Shown here: positions 33,098 through 41,279 of the stretch, piece after piece | How positions within the stretch are numbered: the first letter of the stretch is position 1 | Layout of the letters: every line of letters begins with the position of its first letter | Origin: Archaeoglobus sp. JdFR-27 | GTDB lineage: Archaea > Halobacteriota > Archaeoglobi > Archaeoglobales > Archaeoglobaceae | Reading direction: 5' to 3' | Assembly: GCA_002011235.1 (NCBI GenBank) | Contig: MTMO01000051.1 | Span: forward strand, 1 to 41,279 | Length of the DNA: 41,279 bases | Notes under the pieces: model-generated | Database searches by the model: none | Seen by the model: the letters and a program-made list of their open reading frames with translations, nothing else | Told to the model about the DNA's origin: nothing | Position numbers and translations under genes: made by a program

Positions 33098-33562
33098 CTA
33101 ACACCTCCTCGACAATGCAATTATGGTGGGTATTTTTAAGACTTCAAAACGAACTTTACCTTCGTCTTTTAATCCAGAAAGTACCGCCTTACCATTCAAC
33201 CCGATTGTAACATTGTTGAGTGGAATAAACCAGTACTCCCAGTTTTTGCCGAGATACATATTCATGTTTTTAACAAAAAAACCGTTATCAACATTAGCTT
33301 CGAGTGGCTGTCCAGCTTCAAACTGCTGCCACTTCTCCTGAATGGCCGTTATTCCAGATTCATTAACTTGATATATGTCCACTACTCTTGTGAGAGAAAC
33401 ACTATGTTTGTAATTAACTGTTAGCGTCAAACTTGAAACAATTGGGGAATAACATATGGTTTTTTCATTAAACTCGATTTTTAATGCGTTTATGGGAAAG
33501 AAAACAAACAGAAAAACAAAAAATAGAAAAAAGATGTATTTTTTCAAAAAGTTACACCTCAA
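33098..33562 (-). CDS. DUF1850 protein of TAXI-TRAP operon
   Basis: 154 aa with an N-terminal signal/anchor helix (about residues 8-27) and an extracytoplasmic beta-rich domain (SLTLTVNYKHSVSLTRVVDIYQV, then WEYWFIPLNNVTIGL). DUF1850 proteins are regularly encoded beside TAXI-type TRAP transporters; a role in assembly or substrate delivery is presumed but not shown. Overlaps the receptor gene by 4 nt (ATGA) and lies immediately before the fused permease, so all three are coupled. Confidence 0.85.
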   Translation of the reverse strand: MRCNFLKKYIFFLFFVFLFVFFPINALKIEFNEKTICYSPIVSSLTLTVNYKHSVSLTRVVDIYQVNESGITAIQEKWQQFEAGQPLEANVDNGFFVKNMNMYLGKNWEYWFIPLNNVTIGLNGKAVLSGLKDEGKVRFEVLKIPTIIALSRRC

Positions 33563-34602
33563 GGCTTGAGGTTGCTTGGTACGCTTATCCCCTTCTCTTC
33601 ATAGTATTTAATTGCTCCCGGATGGAGCGGTATCATTAGCCCTTCGAAAGCATGATTCATGTCTATCTGTTTGGCAACCTGATGAGCTTTTGCCAGTTCA
33701 TCGATGTTCTCGTAGAGTATCTTAGTCATTTCATAAACAACTTCGTCTGGTACATCCTTATGGACAGCCAATGTTGCTTTAACAGCTATCGTTTGGACAT
33801 CTTCGTCCATCCCATTGTATGTTCCCTTGGGGATTGTAACCTTGACGTAGAATGGGAATCCTTCATCATGCAACTTCTTTACAACATCATCAGGAACCGG
33901 GATGAGGCGTACAGGCACTTTTACGGCAATCTGGTCTATTGCCGGAGCAGGGAAAGCGATAACTGTAAACTCTGCATCAACCTGCCCTAACACAAGACTT
34001 TGAGCTGCTTCGCTGAATGTCTGGTAAATTGGCTCGATATCATCCCAAACTCCCGCAGCTTTCAGAACCCTCTCAGCTGTCGCAGCACATCCACTCCCTG
34101 CTGCTCCTACTACAACCTTCTTTCCTTTAAGGTCTTGAAGTGTTTTGATGTCACTATCAGCTCTAACAACGATCTGAATCGGTTCTGGATACAGGGTTCC
34201 GATTCCCCTCAACTCTTTGATCGGCTTACCCTCAAACTGGAATTTTCCTTCCCAAGCATACCATGTAACATCATTCTGAATGATTGCAGCCAGAGCTTCG
34301 GCTTTTCCAATCGCTTTTGAATTTGAAACACTTGCACCGCTGGTAACACCCTTTGCAGCGATAATGTCACTCTTCTTGTTCAGAACCTTTGCAAACATCG
34401 ATCCTACGGCGAAGTAAACACTGCCAGGTCCAGAGCCGGTGTAGATTGTAATAATGTATTTGCCGTCCTCAGTTTTCGGTATTTTTGCGCCAGTCGGTGT
34501 TGGGGCCGGTGTCGCCTTTGGAGCCTCTTGCTGTGCACAGCCAGCAAACACCAGTGCTGCAATTACGAAAATTGCCACTAAATACTTTAACTTTGCTTTC
34601 AT
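33559..34602 (-). CDS. TAXI-family TRAP transporter solute receptor (lipoprotein)
   Basis: 347 aa. Signal peptide with lipobox-like LVFAGC (Cys22), then a Pro/Thr-rich linker, and a periplasmic-binding fold of the TRAP-associated extracytoplasmic immunogenic type: IYTGSGPGSVYFAVGSMFAKVLNKK, GKKVVVGAAGSGCAATAERVL, HPGAIKYYEEKGI near the end. Bacterial TAXI receptors studied structurally bound glutamate/glutamine; the neighbouring nitrogen genes make glutamate or 2-oxoglutarate plausible ligands, but this is inference. First gene of the operon; GGTGGTGGTTGA precedes the ATG. Confidence 0.92.
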   Translation of the reverse strand: MKAKLKYLVAIFVIAALVFAGCAQQEAPKATPAPTPTGAKIPKTEDGKYIITIYTGSGPGSVYFAVGSMFAKVLNKKSDIIAAKGVTSGASVSNSKAIGKAEALAAIIQNDVTWYAWEGKFQFEGKPIKELRGIGTLYPEPIQIVVRADSDIKTLQDLKGKKVVVGAAGSGCAATAERVLKAAGVWDDIEPIYQTFSEAAQSLVLGQVDAEFTVIAFPAPAIDQIAVKVPVRLIPVPDDVVKKLHDEGFPFYVKVTIPKGTYNGMDEDVQTIAVKATLAVHKDVPDEVVYEMTKILYENIDELAKAHQVAKQIDMNHAFEGLMIPLHPGAIKYYEEKGISVPSNLKP

Positions 34603-34640
34603 TCAACCACCACCATTTTAAGAACCTTTAAACTTTACTG

Positions 34641-34652
34641 GTATATAAGATT
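34641..34652 (-). promoter_or_regulatory. TATA box of the TAXI-TRAP operon
   Basis: Read on the minus strand, AATCTTATATAC lies about 40-50 nt before the receptor start, the right distance for an archaeal TATA box and a short leader that carries the ribosome binding site. No inverted repeat overlaps it. Confidence 0.45.
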
Positions 34653-34752
34653 TATTAATTGTTGAGAATCTGACTAAAATCGCCGAAACTGCTTTTAAAA
34701 CTTCGTATGTATGGCTCTATAGTGATCTGTAAGATCTAAATGGTTTTATAGT

Positions 34753-35736
34753 TTATAGATATTTGTCTATGCTTTCCAAATTTTCATATCTCTCAAATCC
34801 TGCAAGAATTTTTATTTCAACCTCAATTCCACTTTCTTTTAGATGAGCCAGTGCAGTTGAGCCTGCAATAACCACCACACCAACCCTGTAATTATTTACA
34901 GGTACACCCATAACATCCTCGTTAGCCTCACCTATACAAAGGATACCACCGATTCTAGCAGTATTCAACTTTTCAACAACTTCAACAGCCTTTTTTCTAG
35001 CCACAGCAGGTATTTCACGAACATCTGCTGGAATTACACCATATCCTCTTTTTACAACATTTTTTACTTCACATAAACCACTCCTTATAAAAAGGTCAAT
35101 CGGATCGAGTGAGGAGCCAATGTACGAAATAACGTTCGTGAATCTAACCGGTTCATAACCCATATATTGCAGAGTTCCTGCAAACGTTGGGAAAGTGTTT
35201 ATTTTAGAATTTATAAAGGCAGCATCAATAACAGATGTGCTTACCAACCCAATTACCACTTTATCTTCTGGAACTTTTATCTTATTTGTCGTTTTATGAT
35301 ATATTTTCACCAACGGGCTGATAGCTAAACCAACATCTATACACTCTTTCACCAATTTTAGGGATTTATCAAGGTTCGATTCATCAATAATCCCTAAATT
35401 CAAACTTACCAAGCCACTTCTTGTGTGAATGTCTAAATTAGCCTGATAAGCGTATTCCTCACGCCTTTCAATAAAAGAGCCAATCCTCTCTTTTAACATC
35501 CCTTTCCTTAACTCTTCAATCCCTTTATCTGATATAACCCTCCCTGCCAGTCCAACCTTTTTCGTTAACCCCGCATTATCCAAAACCCTAAGATAATATT
35601 GTATGGTATCTTTTTTTACAGTAATCGCCTTTTCTTCAAGTTTTTCAGCGATCGTTTTTGCCCCCAATGGCATATCGGAATTCGCCAAAACTTTGAGTAT
35701 ATTGTAAAGAACCGGATTATCAATTGTAGATTTCAT
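34753..35736 (-). CDS. NrpR-like transcriptional regulator, single NrpR domain
   Basis: 327 aa. Residues 1-80 form a winged helix-turn-helix (VLYNILKVLANSDMPLGAKTIAEKL, KDTIQYYLRVLDNAGLT), and residues of about 95-320 one DUF128/NrpR effector domain (RSGLVSLNLGIID near its start, RIGGILCIGEANEDVMG and RVGVVVIAGSTALAHL near its end). In methanogens NrpR represses nitrogen-assimilation genes and releases DNA on 2-oxoglutarate binding; single- and double-domain forms exist. Its position between a TAXI-TRAP operon, an aminotransferase and glutamate dehydrogenase fits control of glutamate/2-oxoglutarate balance. It lies 79 nt downstream of the aminotransferase gene on the same strand. Confidence 0.83.
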   Translation of the reverse strand: MKSTIDNPVLYNILKVLANSDMPLGAKTIAEKLEEKAITVKKDTIQYYLRVLDNAGLTKKVGLAGRVISDKGIEELRKGMLKERIGSFIERREEYAYQANLDIHTRSGLVSLNLGIIDESNLDKSLKLVKECIDVGLAISPLVKIYHKTTNKIKVPEDKVVIGLVSTSVIDAAFINSKINTFPTFAGTLQYMGYEPVRFTNVISYIGSSLDPIDLFIRSGLCEVKNVVKRGYGVIPADVREIPAVARKKAVEVVEKLNTARIGGILCIGEANEDVMGVPVNNYRVGVVVIAGSTALAHLKESGIEVEIKILAGFERYENLESIDKYL

Positions 35737-35815
35737 TAGGCATTTAACGATGCTACAATTAAAAAATTTTGGGATGATCTAACGAAATATCAATAAATTA
35801 TTGAAATTAGGAGGT

Positions 35816-37102
35816 TTACTTCAGCTCATCCAAAGATTCCGCCACAGCTTCTAAAAACTCATTCAATTCCTTCTCAGTGTGGCTAAGACAGAGATGACAT
35901 CTTTTCATCGGGTTTGGTGTGAAAAATATCCCTTTTCCTCTCATCTTCGCGGCAAACAGCTTAAACTTCTCTTTATCTATCCCAGCAATCGATGAATAGT
36001 CTACGACCTCCCCTTCAGCGAATTGAATTGCGAATATTGATTTATAACCTACCACCCTTGCTGTAATGTTTTTATCTTCCACCAACTCCCTTAAAGCCTT
36101 TCTGTACTCTTCTCCAAGCCTTGCGATGTAATCCACAACATTATCCCTTTCAAGAATCTCAATCGTTTTTTTCGTTGCCGCAAGACCTGCAGGATGACCG
36201 CTGTAGGTTCCTGATACAAGAACGCTATTGTGAATCATCGACATTACTTTTTTCCTGCCAACGATCGCCGCAATTGGGTAACCATTTCCCATTGACTTTC
36301 CGATGGTTGTTATATCGGGAATAACACCAAATTCCCCCTGAACTCCATGAATGTTGTGTCTGAAAGCTGTGATTATCTCATCAAAAATCAACAGGCTTCC
36401 ATAAGTCTTTGTTTCATTTCTCAACGTCTTTAAGAACTCCTTTTTAGGTATAATCGCCCCTACACTGTGAGGAATGGGTTCAAGTATCACCCCAGCTACC
36501 TCATCATGATGCTCCGCCATCAATTCTTTAAATGCATCGCTGTCATTGAATGGTAAGATTAGAGTTGAATCGCATGCAGCCTTTAAAATTCCCTTTGAAT
36601 GTGGGTAGATTTCACCCATTTTATCAGAGGGAGGGTTTACATTGAAAGCGACATAGTCATGCCAGCCATGATAGCAGCCCTCGAACTTTACTATTTTCTC
36701 TCTACCTGTATAGGCTCGTGAGAGCCTTATCGCATGATAGGTCGCTTCTGTGCCAGAGTTAACAAAATTGACCATTTCTGCAGAGGGGATTAGATCTATC
36801 AATTTCTCGGCAACTTCAACTTCCAGTTCGCACAGTCCAGCCCCAAAAAGCACACCATTATCGATCTGTTCTTTTACAGCCTCATTTACTTCAGGATTGT
36901 TATGACCAAGAATGATTGGACCAAATGCTAGATGGTAATCGGTGTAAATTTTGCCATCCACATCCTTTATTTTGCATCCGTATGCTGTTTCTGGAACAAA
37001 AGGTTCGGGATAGTGAGTTTCACTTCTCAACCCTGTCTGTGCTGCTTTGGGTATGATCTCCACTCCTCTCTCATAAATCTTCGTACTTCTCAATTGCACC
37101 AC
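35816..37102 (-). CDS. Class III PLP aminotransferase (HemL-like subgroup)
   Basis: 428 aa fold-type I aminotransferase. The PLP lysine is in TTIGKSMGNGYP; other landmarks are NFVNSGTEATYHAIRLSRA, EGCYHGWHD, LLIFDEIITAFR and SGTYSGHPAGLAA. It resembles glutamate-1-semialdehyde aminomutase, but the region after the lysine (SMGNGYPIAAIVG rather than IIGGGLPVGA) favours an omega- or beta-aminotransferase. A haem role is not supported by the neighbours; glutamate dehydrogenase is divergent and an NrpR-like gene follows. GTG 37102 is used; TTG 37093 would be better spaced from AGGTG. Confidence 0.82.
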   Translation of the reverse strand: MVQLRSTKIYERGVEIIPKAAQTGLRSETHYPEPFVPETAYGCKIKDVDGKIYTDYHLAFGPIILGHNNPEVNEAVKEQIDNGVLFGAGLCELEVEVAEKLIDLIPSAEMVNFVNSGTEATYHAIRLSRAYTGREKIVKFEGCYHGWHDYVAFNVNPPSDKMGEIYPHSKGILKAACDSTLILPFNDSDAFKELMAEHHDEVAGVILEPIPHSVGAIIPKKEFLKTLRNETKTYGSLLIFDEIITAFRHNIHGVQGEFGVIPDITTIGKSMGNGYPIAAIVGRKKVMSMIHNSVLVSGTYSGHPAGLAATKKTIEILERDNVVDYIARLGEEYRKALRELVEDKNITARVVGYKSIFAIQFAEGEVVDYSSIAGIDKEKFKLFAAKMRGKGIFFTPNPMKRCHLCLSHTEKELNEFLEAVAESLDELK

Positions 37103-37236
37103 CTATTTAAAAACCTTAAGTAATTTAACCCATCTAAGGTTTATAAATTCTTTTCTTTTTTTCGACTCGATGTATTTAAAACCATCTTCTATCCAATCTC
37201 TTATCTAACTAAACCAGAAAATCTCATTTTGAGTGA

Positions 37237-37251
37237 ATTTCCAACGGAAAT
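37237..37251. promoter_or_regulatory. Palindromic operator candidate upstream of glutamate dehydrogenase
   Basis: ATTTCC-AAC-GGAAAT is a perfect 15-bp inverted repeat in the divergent region between the aminotransferase and glutamate dehydrogenase genes. It lies 98 nt before the dehydrogenase ATG and about 135 nt before the aminotransferase start. Methanogen NrpR operators have GGAA and TTCC half-sites but in the opposite order with a 6-nt spacer, so identity with that site is not claimed. Confidence 0.4.
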
Positions 37252-37288
37252 CGGTGAGTTAGAGTGATACCATCAGTGTTTGAAACCA

Positions 37289-37300
37289 ATATAAAGCTTA
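37289..37300 (+). promoter_or_regulatory. TATA box candidate for glutamate dehydrogenase
   Basis: ATATAAAGCTTA lies about 50-60 nt upstream of the ATG at 37349, compatible with a leader of about 30 nt. Assigned from composition and distance only. Confidence 0.35.
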
Positions 37301-37348
37301 TACCAGACCAAAAGGATTAAGTAACCCTTATTTATTCAAGGTTTAAAT

Positions 37349-38608
37349 ATGGTAGACAGCATTTTTGAAAAACGTGGATTGCTAGAAGATATTTATAAGC
37401 AAATTGATGAGACCGCAAAACTCCTAAACCTTAGTAAAAACACCATTGCGAAGCTAAAGTCTCCAGAAAGAGCTGTCGTAGTTTCCTGTCCTGTTGAGAT
37501 GGAGAACGGAGAGGTTAGAGTATTTACCGGATTCAGAGTTCAGTATAATGGTAGCCGAGGCCCTTACAAAGGAGGGATAAGATATCATCCAGATGTAACG
37601 TTGGAAGAGATGATCGCAATGGCGGCACTGATGACTTGGAAATGTGCTGTCGTTAACATTCCTTTCGGCGGTGCAAAAGGTGGGATAGCATGCAACCCCC
37701 TAGAAATGACGAGAAAGGAGCTGATGAGATTAACCAGACGCTATACCGAGATGATAAGGCCTATAATCGGCCCAGAAAAAGACATTCCAGCTCCTGATTT
37801 GAATACGAATGAAGATGTGATGGCGTGGATAATGGATACTTATAGCATGGTCAATCAGTACACCGTGCCTGGAATCGTCACCGGAAAGCCAAAATGCATT
37901 GGGGGCTCGGAGGGCAGAAAAGAGGCAACAGGGAGAGGAGTGGCAATAATAACAAGGGAGATCTCAAATATGTTTTTCGGTAAACCTGTGGAAGTGGCAA
38001 TTCAAGGTTTTGGAAACGTTGGAAGCGTTGCGGCAAAGGTCTTGAGTGATTTTGGGTTTAAGATAGTGGCCGTAAGCGATTACTACGGCGGAGTTTATTC
38101 AGCAGATGGTTTGAATATTGATGAGCTGCTAAGCCATGTCGAAAAAGAGGGGACAGTGTCAACCTATCCCAAAGGCGACAAAATATCCAATAAAGAGTTG
38201 CTTGAGTTAGATGTGAATTTGTTGATCCCAGCTGCCGTTGAGAGTGTGATAAATTCCGAGAATGCCGATGATGTCAAGGCAAAGGTTGTTGTTGAAGCCG
38301 CAAACGCTCCAATAACCTACGAGGCGGACAGAATTCTTAATGAAAGAGGGATAACAGTAGTTCCCGATATACTCGCCAACGCAGGAGGAGTTGTTGTCAG
38401 CTACTTCGAATGGGTGCAGGGATTGGAGAGGTACTTCTGGAAGGCAGACAGGGTTTTCAGAGAGCTTGAAGACATCATGATAAGCAGCCTGCATGAAGTT
38501 TTAAGCGTATCGAAGGATAAAGAAGTGGATATGAGAAAAGCTGCTATGATGCTTGCCTTGAAAAGAGTGGCCGAGGCACACGAGGCTAGGGGGCTCTGGC
38601 CTCAGTAA
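37349..38608 (+). CDS. gdhA: Glutamate dehydrogenase
   Basis: 419 aa hexameric-type Glu/Leu/Phe/Val dehydrogenase, interconverting glutamate and 2-oxoglutarate plus ammonium with NAD(P)H. Substrate-site motifs: GSRGPYKGGIRYHPDV, the catalytic lysine in VVNIPFGGAKGG, and DIPAPDLNTNEDVMAW. The dinucleotide site is VAIQGFGNVGS, and the C-terminal half carries ANAGGVVVSYFEWVQG. Length is typical for archaeal enzymes. It stands alone downstream of its own promoter, divergent from the aminotransferase; T-rich sequence after the stop should end transcription. The adjacent NrpR-like gene may encode its regulator. Confidence 0.95.
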   Translation: MVDSIFEKRGLLEDIYKQIDETAKLLNLSKNTIAKLKSPERAVVVSCPVEMENGEVRVFTGFRVQYNGSRGPYKGGIRYHPDVTLEEMIAMAALMTWKCAVVNIPFGGAKGGIACNPLEMTRKELMRLTRRYTEMIRPIIGPEKDIPAPDLNTNEDVMAWIMDTYSMVNQYTVPGIVTGKPKCIGGSEGRKEATGRGVAIITREISNMFFGKPVEVAIQGFGNVGSVAAKVLSDFGFKIVAVSDYYGGVYSADGLNIDELLSHVEKEGTVSTYPKGDKISNKELLELDVNLLIPAAVESVINSENADDVKAKVVVEAANAPITYEADRILNERGITVVPDILANAGGVVVSYFEWVQGLERYFWKADRVFRELEDIMISSLHEVLSVSKDKEVDMRKAAMMLALKRVAEAHEARGLWPQ

Positions 38609-38756
38609 CTTCCACAATAGTTTTCATTTGCATTCTTCTGTTTTTCCAATTTATTCACCTCTTTATTTTATTTCTTTTTTGAAGAAAAAAATCGAAAGTG
38701 TTATCAATTGAGAATCTTAAAATTTTTAAAAATTAAGCCATGAGGAGGTAATTAAC

Positions 38757-39950
38757 GTGGAAAAAAGGGATGTAGCTGTTCTTGGAGTCGGGCAAACTAA
38801 ATTTGGATACCATCCAGACAAAAGCCTCGTCGATCTATTTGCAGAGGCTTTTTACGAGGCTTTCAACGAGTCGAACATAGAGCTAAAAGATATTCAGGCG
38901 ATTTACTATGGAAATTTTGTAGGAGAGATGACAGATGGTTCAGCTAACCTTTCAGGCTTCATTTCCGATGAAATCGGATTGAGGGGGATTCCAGCCAGAA
39001 GATATGAGGCAGCATGTGCAAGTTCAAGCGTCGCCTTCAGAGAGGCTTATCTAGCTGTTGCACACGGCATCTATGACTGTGTGGCTGTAGGCGGTTCTGA
39101 AAGGTTGTACAATGCTGGAACTGCCATTGGCACGAGAGCTTTGGCAACGGCAGTCGATGGCCTGCATGAGATGACTGCCGGCCTAACTTTCCCCGGAGTT
39201 TTCGCTCTAGCAGCAAGACTCTACTCGAAAAAGTATGAGATTCCTATGGAGAAGTTGCATGAGAAGATGGCACTGGTTTCCATAAAGAACCATAAGTATG
39301 GAGCGATGAATCCTAAGGCTCAGTTTTACAACAAGTTTGGTGATCTCAAGGTAGAGGATGTGCTGAATTCAAAGGTTATCTGCTCTCCTCTAACGCTATT
39401 CGACTGCTGCCCAATGACCGATGGAGGGAGTGCTGTTATAATAGCATCAGTTGATTTTGCTGAGGACGTTATTGATAACCCCGTTTACGTCCTCGGTACT
39501 GGCCAATCTGGAGCTGGGGGCCTCTTCAGACAGAGAGAAGACATGGTAAGAGCGATTCCAAGAAAAATTGCGGCTGAGATGGCGTATAAAGAAGCGAAGC
39601 TGACCCCAAAGGATATCGATTTCGTTGAGATCCATGACTGCTTCACCATAGCCGAGATAATCGCGAGCGAGGCTATGGGCTTCTTCGAATATGGAAAAGG
39701 AGCCGATGCGGTCGAAGAAGGGGAAACCTGGGTTGAAGGGAGCATACCAATAAACCCCGATGGCGGACTGATTGGGAAGGGGCATCCTGTTGGTGCTACG
39801 GGCACGTCTCAGATTTATGCTGTTGTAAAACAGCTCAGAAATGAGTTCAAGTATAATCAAATTAAGGATGCTGAAATTGGAATGACAGATACACTTGGAG
39901 GGGATTTTGGAACTCTCGTCAACATAATTCTGGGAATTCACAGGAGGTGA
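38757..39950 (+). CDS. SCP-x-type thiolase with intact active site
   Basis: 397 aa. Catalytic residues are complete: nucleophile C87 (AACASSS), H293 in EIHDCFTIAE and H343 in GKGHPVGATG. It should therefore carry out thiolytic cleavage or condensation of acyl-CoA, unlike the two degenerate homologues at 16-18.7 kb. GTG start behind GAGGAGGTAATTAAC. A DUF35 gene begins 4 nt after the stop, and an acyl-CoA dehydrogenase gene follows. In archaea such thiolase/DUF35 pairs include acetoacetyl-CoA thiolases that form a complex with HMG-CoA synthase; no HMG-CoA synthase is in the window, and the dehydrogenase neighbour points to beta-oxidation. Confidence 0.9.
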   Translation: MEKRDVAVLGVGQTKFGYHPDKSLVDLFAEAFYEAFNESNIELKDIQAIYYGNFVGEMTDGSANLSGFISDEIGLRGIPARRYEAACASSSVAFREAYLAVAHGIYDCVAVGGSERLYNAGTAIGTRALATAVDGLHEMTAGLTFPGVFALAARLYSKKYEIPMEKLHEKMALVSIKNHKYGAMNPKAQFYNKFGDLKVEDVLNSKVICSPLTLFDCCPMTDGGSAVIIASVDFAEDVIDNPVYVLGTGQSGAGGLFRQREDMVRAIPRKIAAEMAYKEAKLTPKDIDFVEIHDCFTIAEIIASEAMGFFEYGKGADAVEEGETWVEGSIPINPDGGLIGKGHPVGATGTSQIYAVVKQLRNEFKYNQIKDAEIGMTDTLGGDFGTLVNIILGIHRR

Positions 39951-39954
39951 AAAT

Positions 39955-40374
39955 ATGGCAGACACAATAAGCTTCAAAGAGTATTTTGATGCTTTGCTTG
40001 AGGGAAAGCTTCTTGGCCTTAAATGCTCTGATTGCGGAGCTTACACTTGCCCTCCAAAGGCTGTCTGTGATAGCTGTGGAAGCAGAAACGTTGAGAGGGC
40101 TGAATTGTCTGGGAAGGGAAGAATTACGACATTCACAACCACCTATATCGCACCGGTTGGCTATGACAAAGAAGTGCCTTATACGGTTGCGATGGTAGAA
40201 TTGGAAGAGGGGCCTTGGATTGTTGGAAGGCTCGAGATTGAGAATGCTGACGAGATAGGACAAGACCTTATAGGAGAAGAAGTTGTTGTGGAAGGAAAGG
40301 AGTTTCCTACAGAGATGTTTTACCCAGATAAGAAAAAGAGAGTTGTCCCCGTGTTCAGACTTGAAAAAGCTTGA
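39955..40374 (+). CDS. DUF35 Zn-ribbon/OB-fold protein 3
   Basis: 139 aa with almost no N-terminal extension. The zinc ribbon LKCSDCGAYTCPPKAVCDSCG has all four ligands, followed by the OB fold (GRITTFTTTYIAP, VAMVELEEGPWIVGRLE). Expected partner of the thiolase ending 4 nt upstream; it carries AGGAGGTG as ribosome binding site at the thiolase 3' end. Confidence 0.9.
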   Translation: MADTISFKEYFDALLEGKLLGLKCSDCGAYTCPPKAVCDSCGSRNVERAELSGKGRITTFTTTYIAPVGYDKEVPYTVAMVELEEGPWIVGRLEIENADEIGQDLIGEEVVVEGKEFPTEMFYPDKKKRVVPVFRLEKA

Positions 40375-40413
40375 AATGGATTAAAATCTTAAAAAATTTT
40401 AGGAGAGTTGAAG

Positions 40414-41279
40414 ATGAACTTTGAGTTTGATGAAGAGCACAAAATGATTCAGGATTCAGTAAGGGAGTTTGCAGAGAAAGAAATAATGCCTTACGGAAGG
40501 GAGTACGATGAAAAAAAGGAGTATCCGATGGAGATCTACAAGAAAGCAGCAAAGCTCGGATTCATAGGGGCAAGTATTCCTGAAGAGTACAACGGAGCAG
40601 GGATGGACTGCATTGCTGAGGCAATAATAAGCATGGAGTTCTGCAGAGCTGATTCTGGAATTGGTTCAGCCATTGACCTTGCGACTCTAGGCGTGCCTAT
40701 GCTCCTTCATTTCGGAACAGAAGAGCAGAAAGAGAATTTTATGGCCAGAGTTCCAAAAGGAGATGGACCTTCCGCTATAGCGATAACCGAGCCGGACTGT
40801 GGTACTGATGTTGCTGCCTTGAGGACGAGGGCAATTCTTGAAGGTGATGAATGGGTTTTGAATGGAACGAAGCAGTTCATAACCAATGGAAAGGTTGGAC
40901 TTTACACCGTGGTGCTTGCAAAAACGGATCCAAGCGCTGAGCCACCCCATCGTGGCATCTCAGCCTTTCTCGTTGAAACGGATAGAGATGGCTACCAAGC
41001 GAATCTAATCGATAAAATGGGGATGCACTGCCACGATACAAGCGAGGTAGTACTAAAAAATGTTAGAATACCCAAGGAGAACCTGATAGGCCAAGAAAAC
41101 AAAGGCTTCTATCAACTAATGCGATTCTTTAATGAGAGCAGGATCAAAATAGGTGCCCTTCACCTAGGGATTGCAATAGGAGCATACGAAAGAGCTTTGC
41201 AGTATGCAAAGGAGAGAAAAGCCTTTGGAAGGCCTTTGATAGATCATCAGGCAATTCAGTTCAAGTTAGCTGATATGTA
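40414..41279 (+). CDS. Acyl-CoA dehydrogenase, 3' end beyond window
   Basis: The first 288 residues of an acyl-CoA dehydrogenase (about three quarters), cut by the window edge. Present are the N-terminal helical domain, IPEEYNGAGM, AIAITEPDCGTDVAALRT, WVLNGTKQFITNG, the middle beta domain and KERKAFGRPLIDHQAIQFKLADM. Start ATG 40414 with AGGAGAG upstream. It follows the DUF35 gene by 39 nt, so a thiolase-DUF35-dehydrogenase operon is likely. It is a different branch from the dehydrogenase at 19788: NESRIKIGA lacks the isovaleryl-type Glu immediately before Arg, so its catalytic Glu is probably in the missing C-terminus. Confidence 0.92.
   Translation, partial: MNFEFDEEHKMIQDSVREFAEKEIMPYGREYDEKKEYPMEIYKKAAKLGFIGASIPEEYNGAGMDCIAEAIISMEFCRADSGIGSAIDLATLGVPMLLHFGTEEQKENFMARVPKGDGPSAIAITEPDCGTDVAALRTRAILEGDEWVLNGTKQFITNGKVGLYTVVLAKTDPSAEPPHRGISAFLVETDRDGYQANLIDKMGMHCHDTSEVVLKNVRIPKENLIGQENKGFYQLMRFFNESRIKIGALHLGIAIGAYERALQYAKERKAFGRPLIDHQAIQFKLADM

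Noticed and set aside
35816-37102. hemL (glutamate-1-semialdehyde aminomutase)
   Set aside because: General similarity is clear, but the segment after the PLP lysine differs from HemL, and no other tetrapyrrole gene is present; a gene symbol would over-claim.

Overview
The window looks like a chromosomal segment of a hyperthermophilic archaeon of the Archaeoglobales (Archaeoglobus, Ferroglobus or Geoglobus type; I cannot choose between them). The reasons are an F420-dependent methylene-tetrahydromethanopterin dehydrogenase and a probable methanopterin-biosynthesis enzyme next to a rich set of acyl-CoA metabolism genes and no visible methanogenesis gene. Other support comes from GGAGGTGA-type ribosome binding sites, heavy use of AGA/AGG for arginine, and frequent GTG/TTG starts. 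No rRNA, tRNA, CRISPR array or intact insertion sequence was found.

Layout. 1-4.4 kb: a heavy-metal P-type ATPase followed by a run of methyltransferase genes: two tandem isoprenylcysteine-methyltransferase-like (ICMT-like) membrane proteins, a soluble SAM methyltransferase, and a third ICMT-like gene that appears frameshifted. 4.6-6.3 kb: a ThiN-AIR-synthase-like fusion behind an intergenic region carrying four GTATAC palindromes. 6.3-7.8 kb: an AT-rich, largely gene-poor stretch. 7.8-12 kb: a cobalamin/siderophore-type ABC permease and ATPase (BtuCD-like, no binding protein nearby) and a ClC chloride channel with CBS domains. 12-14.2 kb: a GNAT acetyltransferase and a phosphoribosyltransferase, divergent from a metallo-beta-lactamase-fold protein of the dihydropterin (methanopterin) synthase family.

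14.3-21 kb is the most unusual region: CoA-transferase subunits A and B, a 20-codon ORF, two adjacent thiolase-like proteins that have both lost the thiolase histidines (one has also lost the nucleophilic cysteine), two DUF35 Zn-ribbon/OB-fold proteins and an acyl-CoA dehydrogenase. A second set at the right edge (38.7 kb to the end) has a thiolase with an intact active site, one DUF35 protein and another acyl-CoA dehydrogenase that runs off the window. Together they suggest catabolism of an unidentified branched, cyclic or aromatic acid through CoA thioesters. The first set may use a thiolase-fold enzyme complex for a C-C cleavage that is not ordinary thiolysis.

21-30.7 kb holds two HAD phosphatases, a PAS-GAF protein with a Cys-rich tail, a secreted Lon-like protease, a DUF92 membrane protein divergent from an unusual cis-prenyltransferase homologue, a PUA-domain protein, a bactofilin-like protein, and mtd. 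30.7-38.6 kb looks like an amino-acid or nitrogen region: a TAXI-type TRAP transporter operon (receptor, DUF1850, fused DctQM), a single-domain NrpR-like regulator, a class III aminotransferase and a divergent glutamate dehydrogenase. TAXI receptors can bind glutamate and NrpR senses 2-oxoglutarate, so a shared role in glutamate/2-oxoglutarate balance is a reasonable inference.
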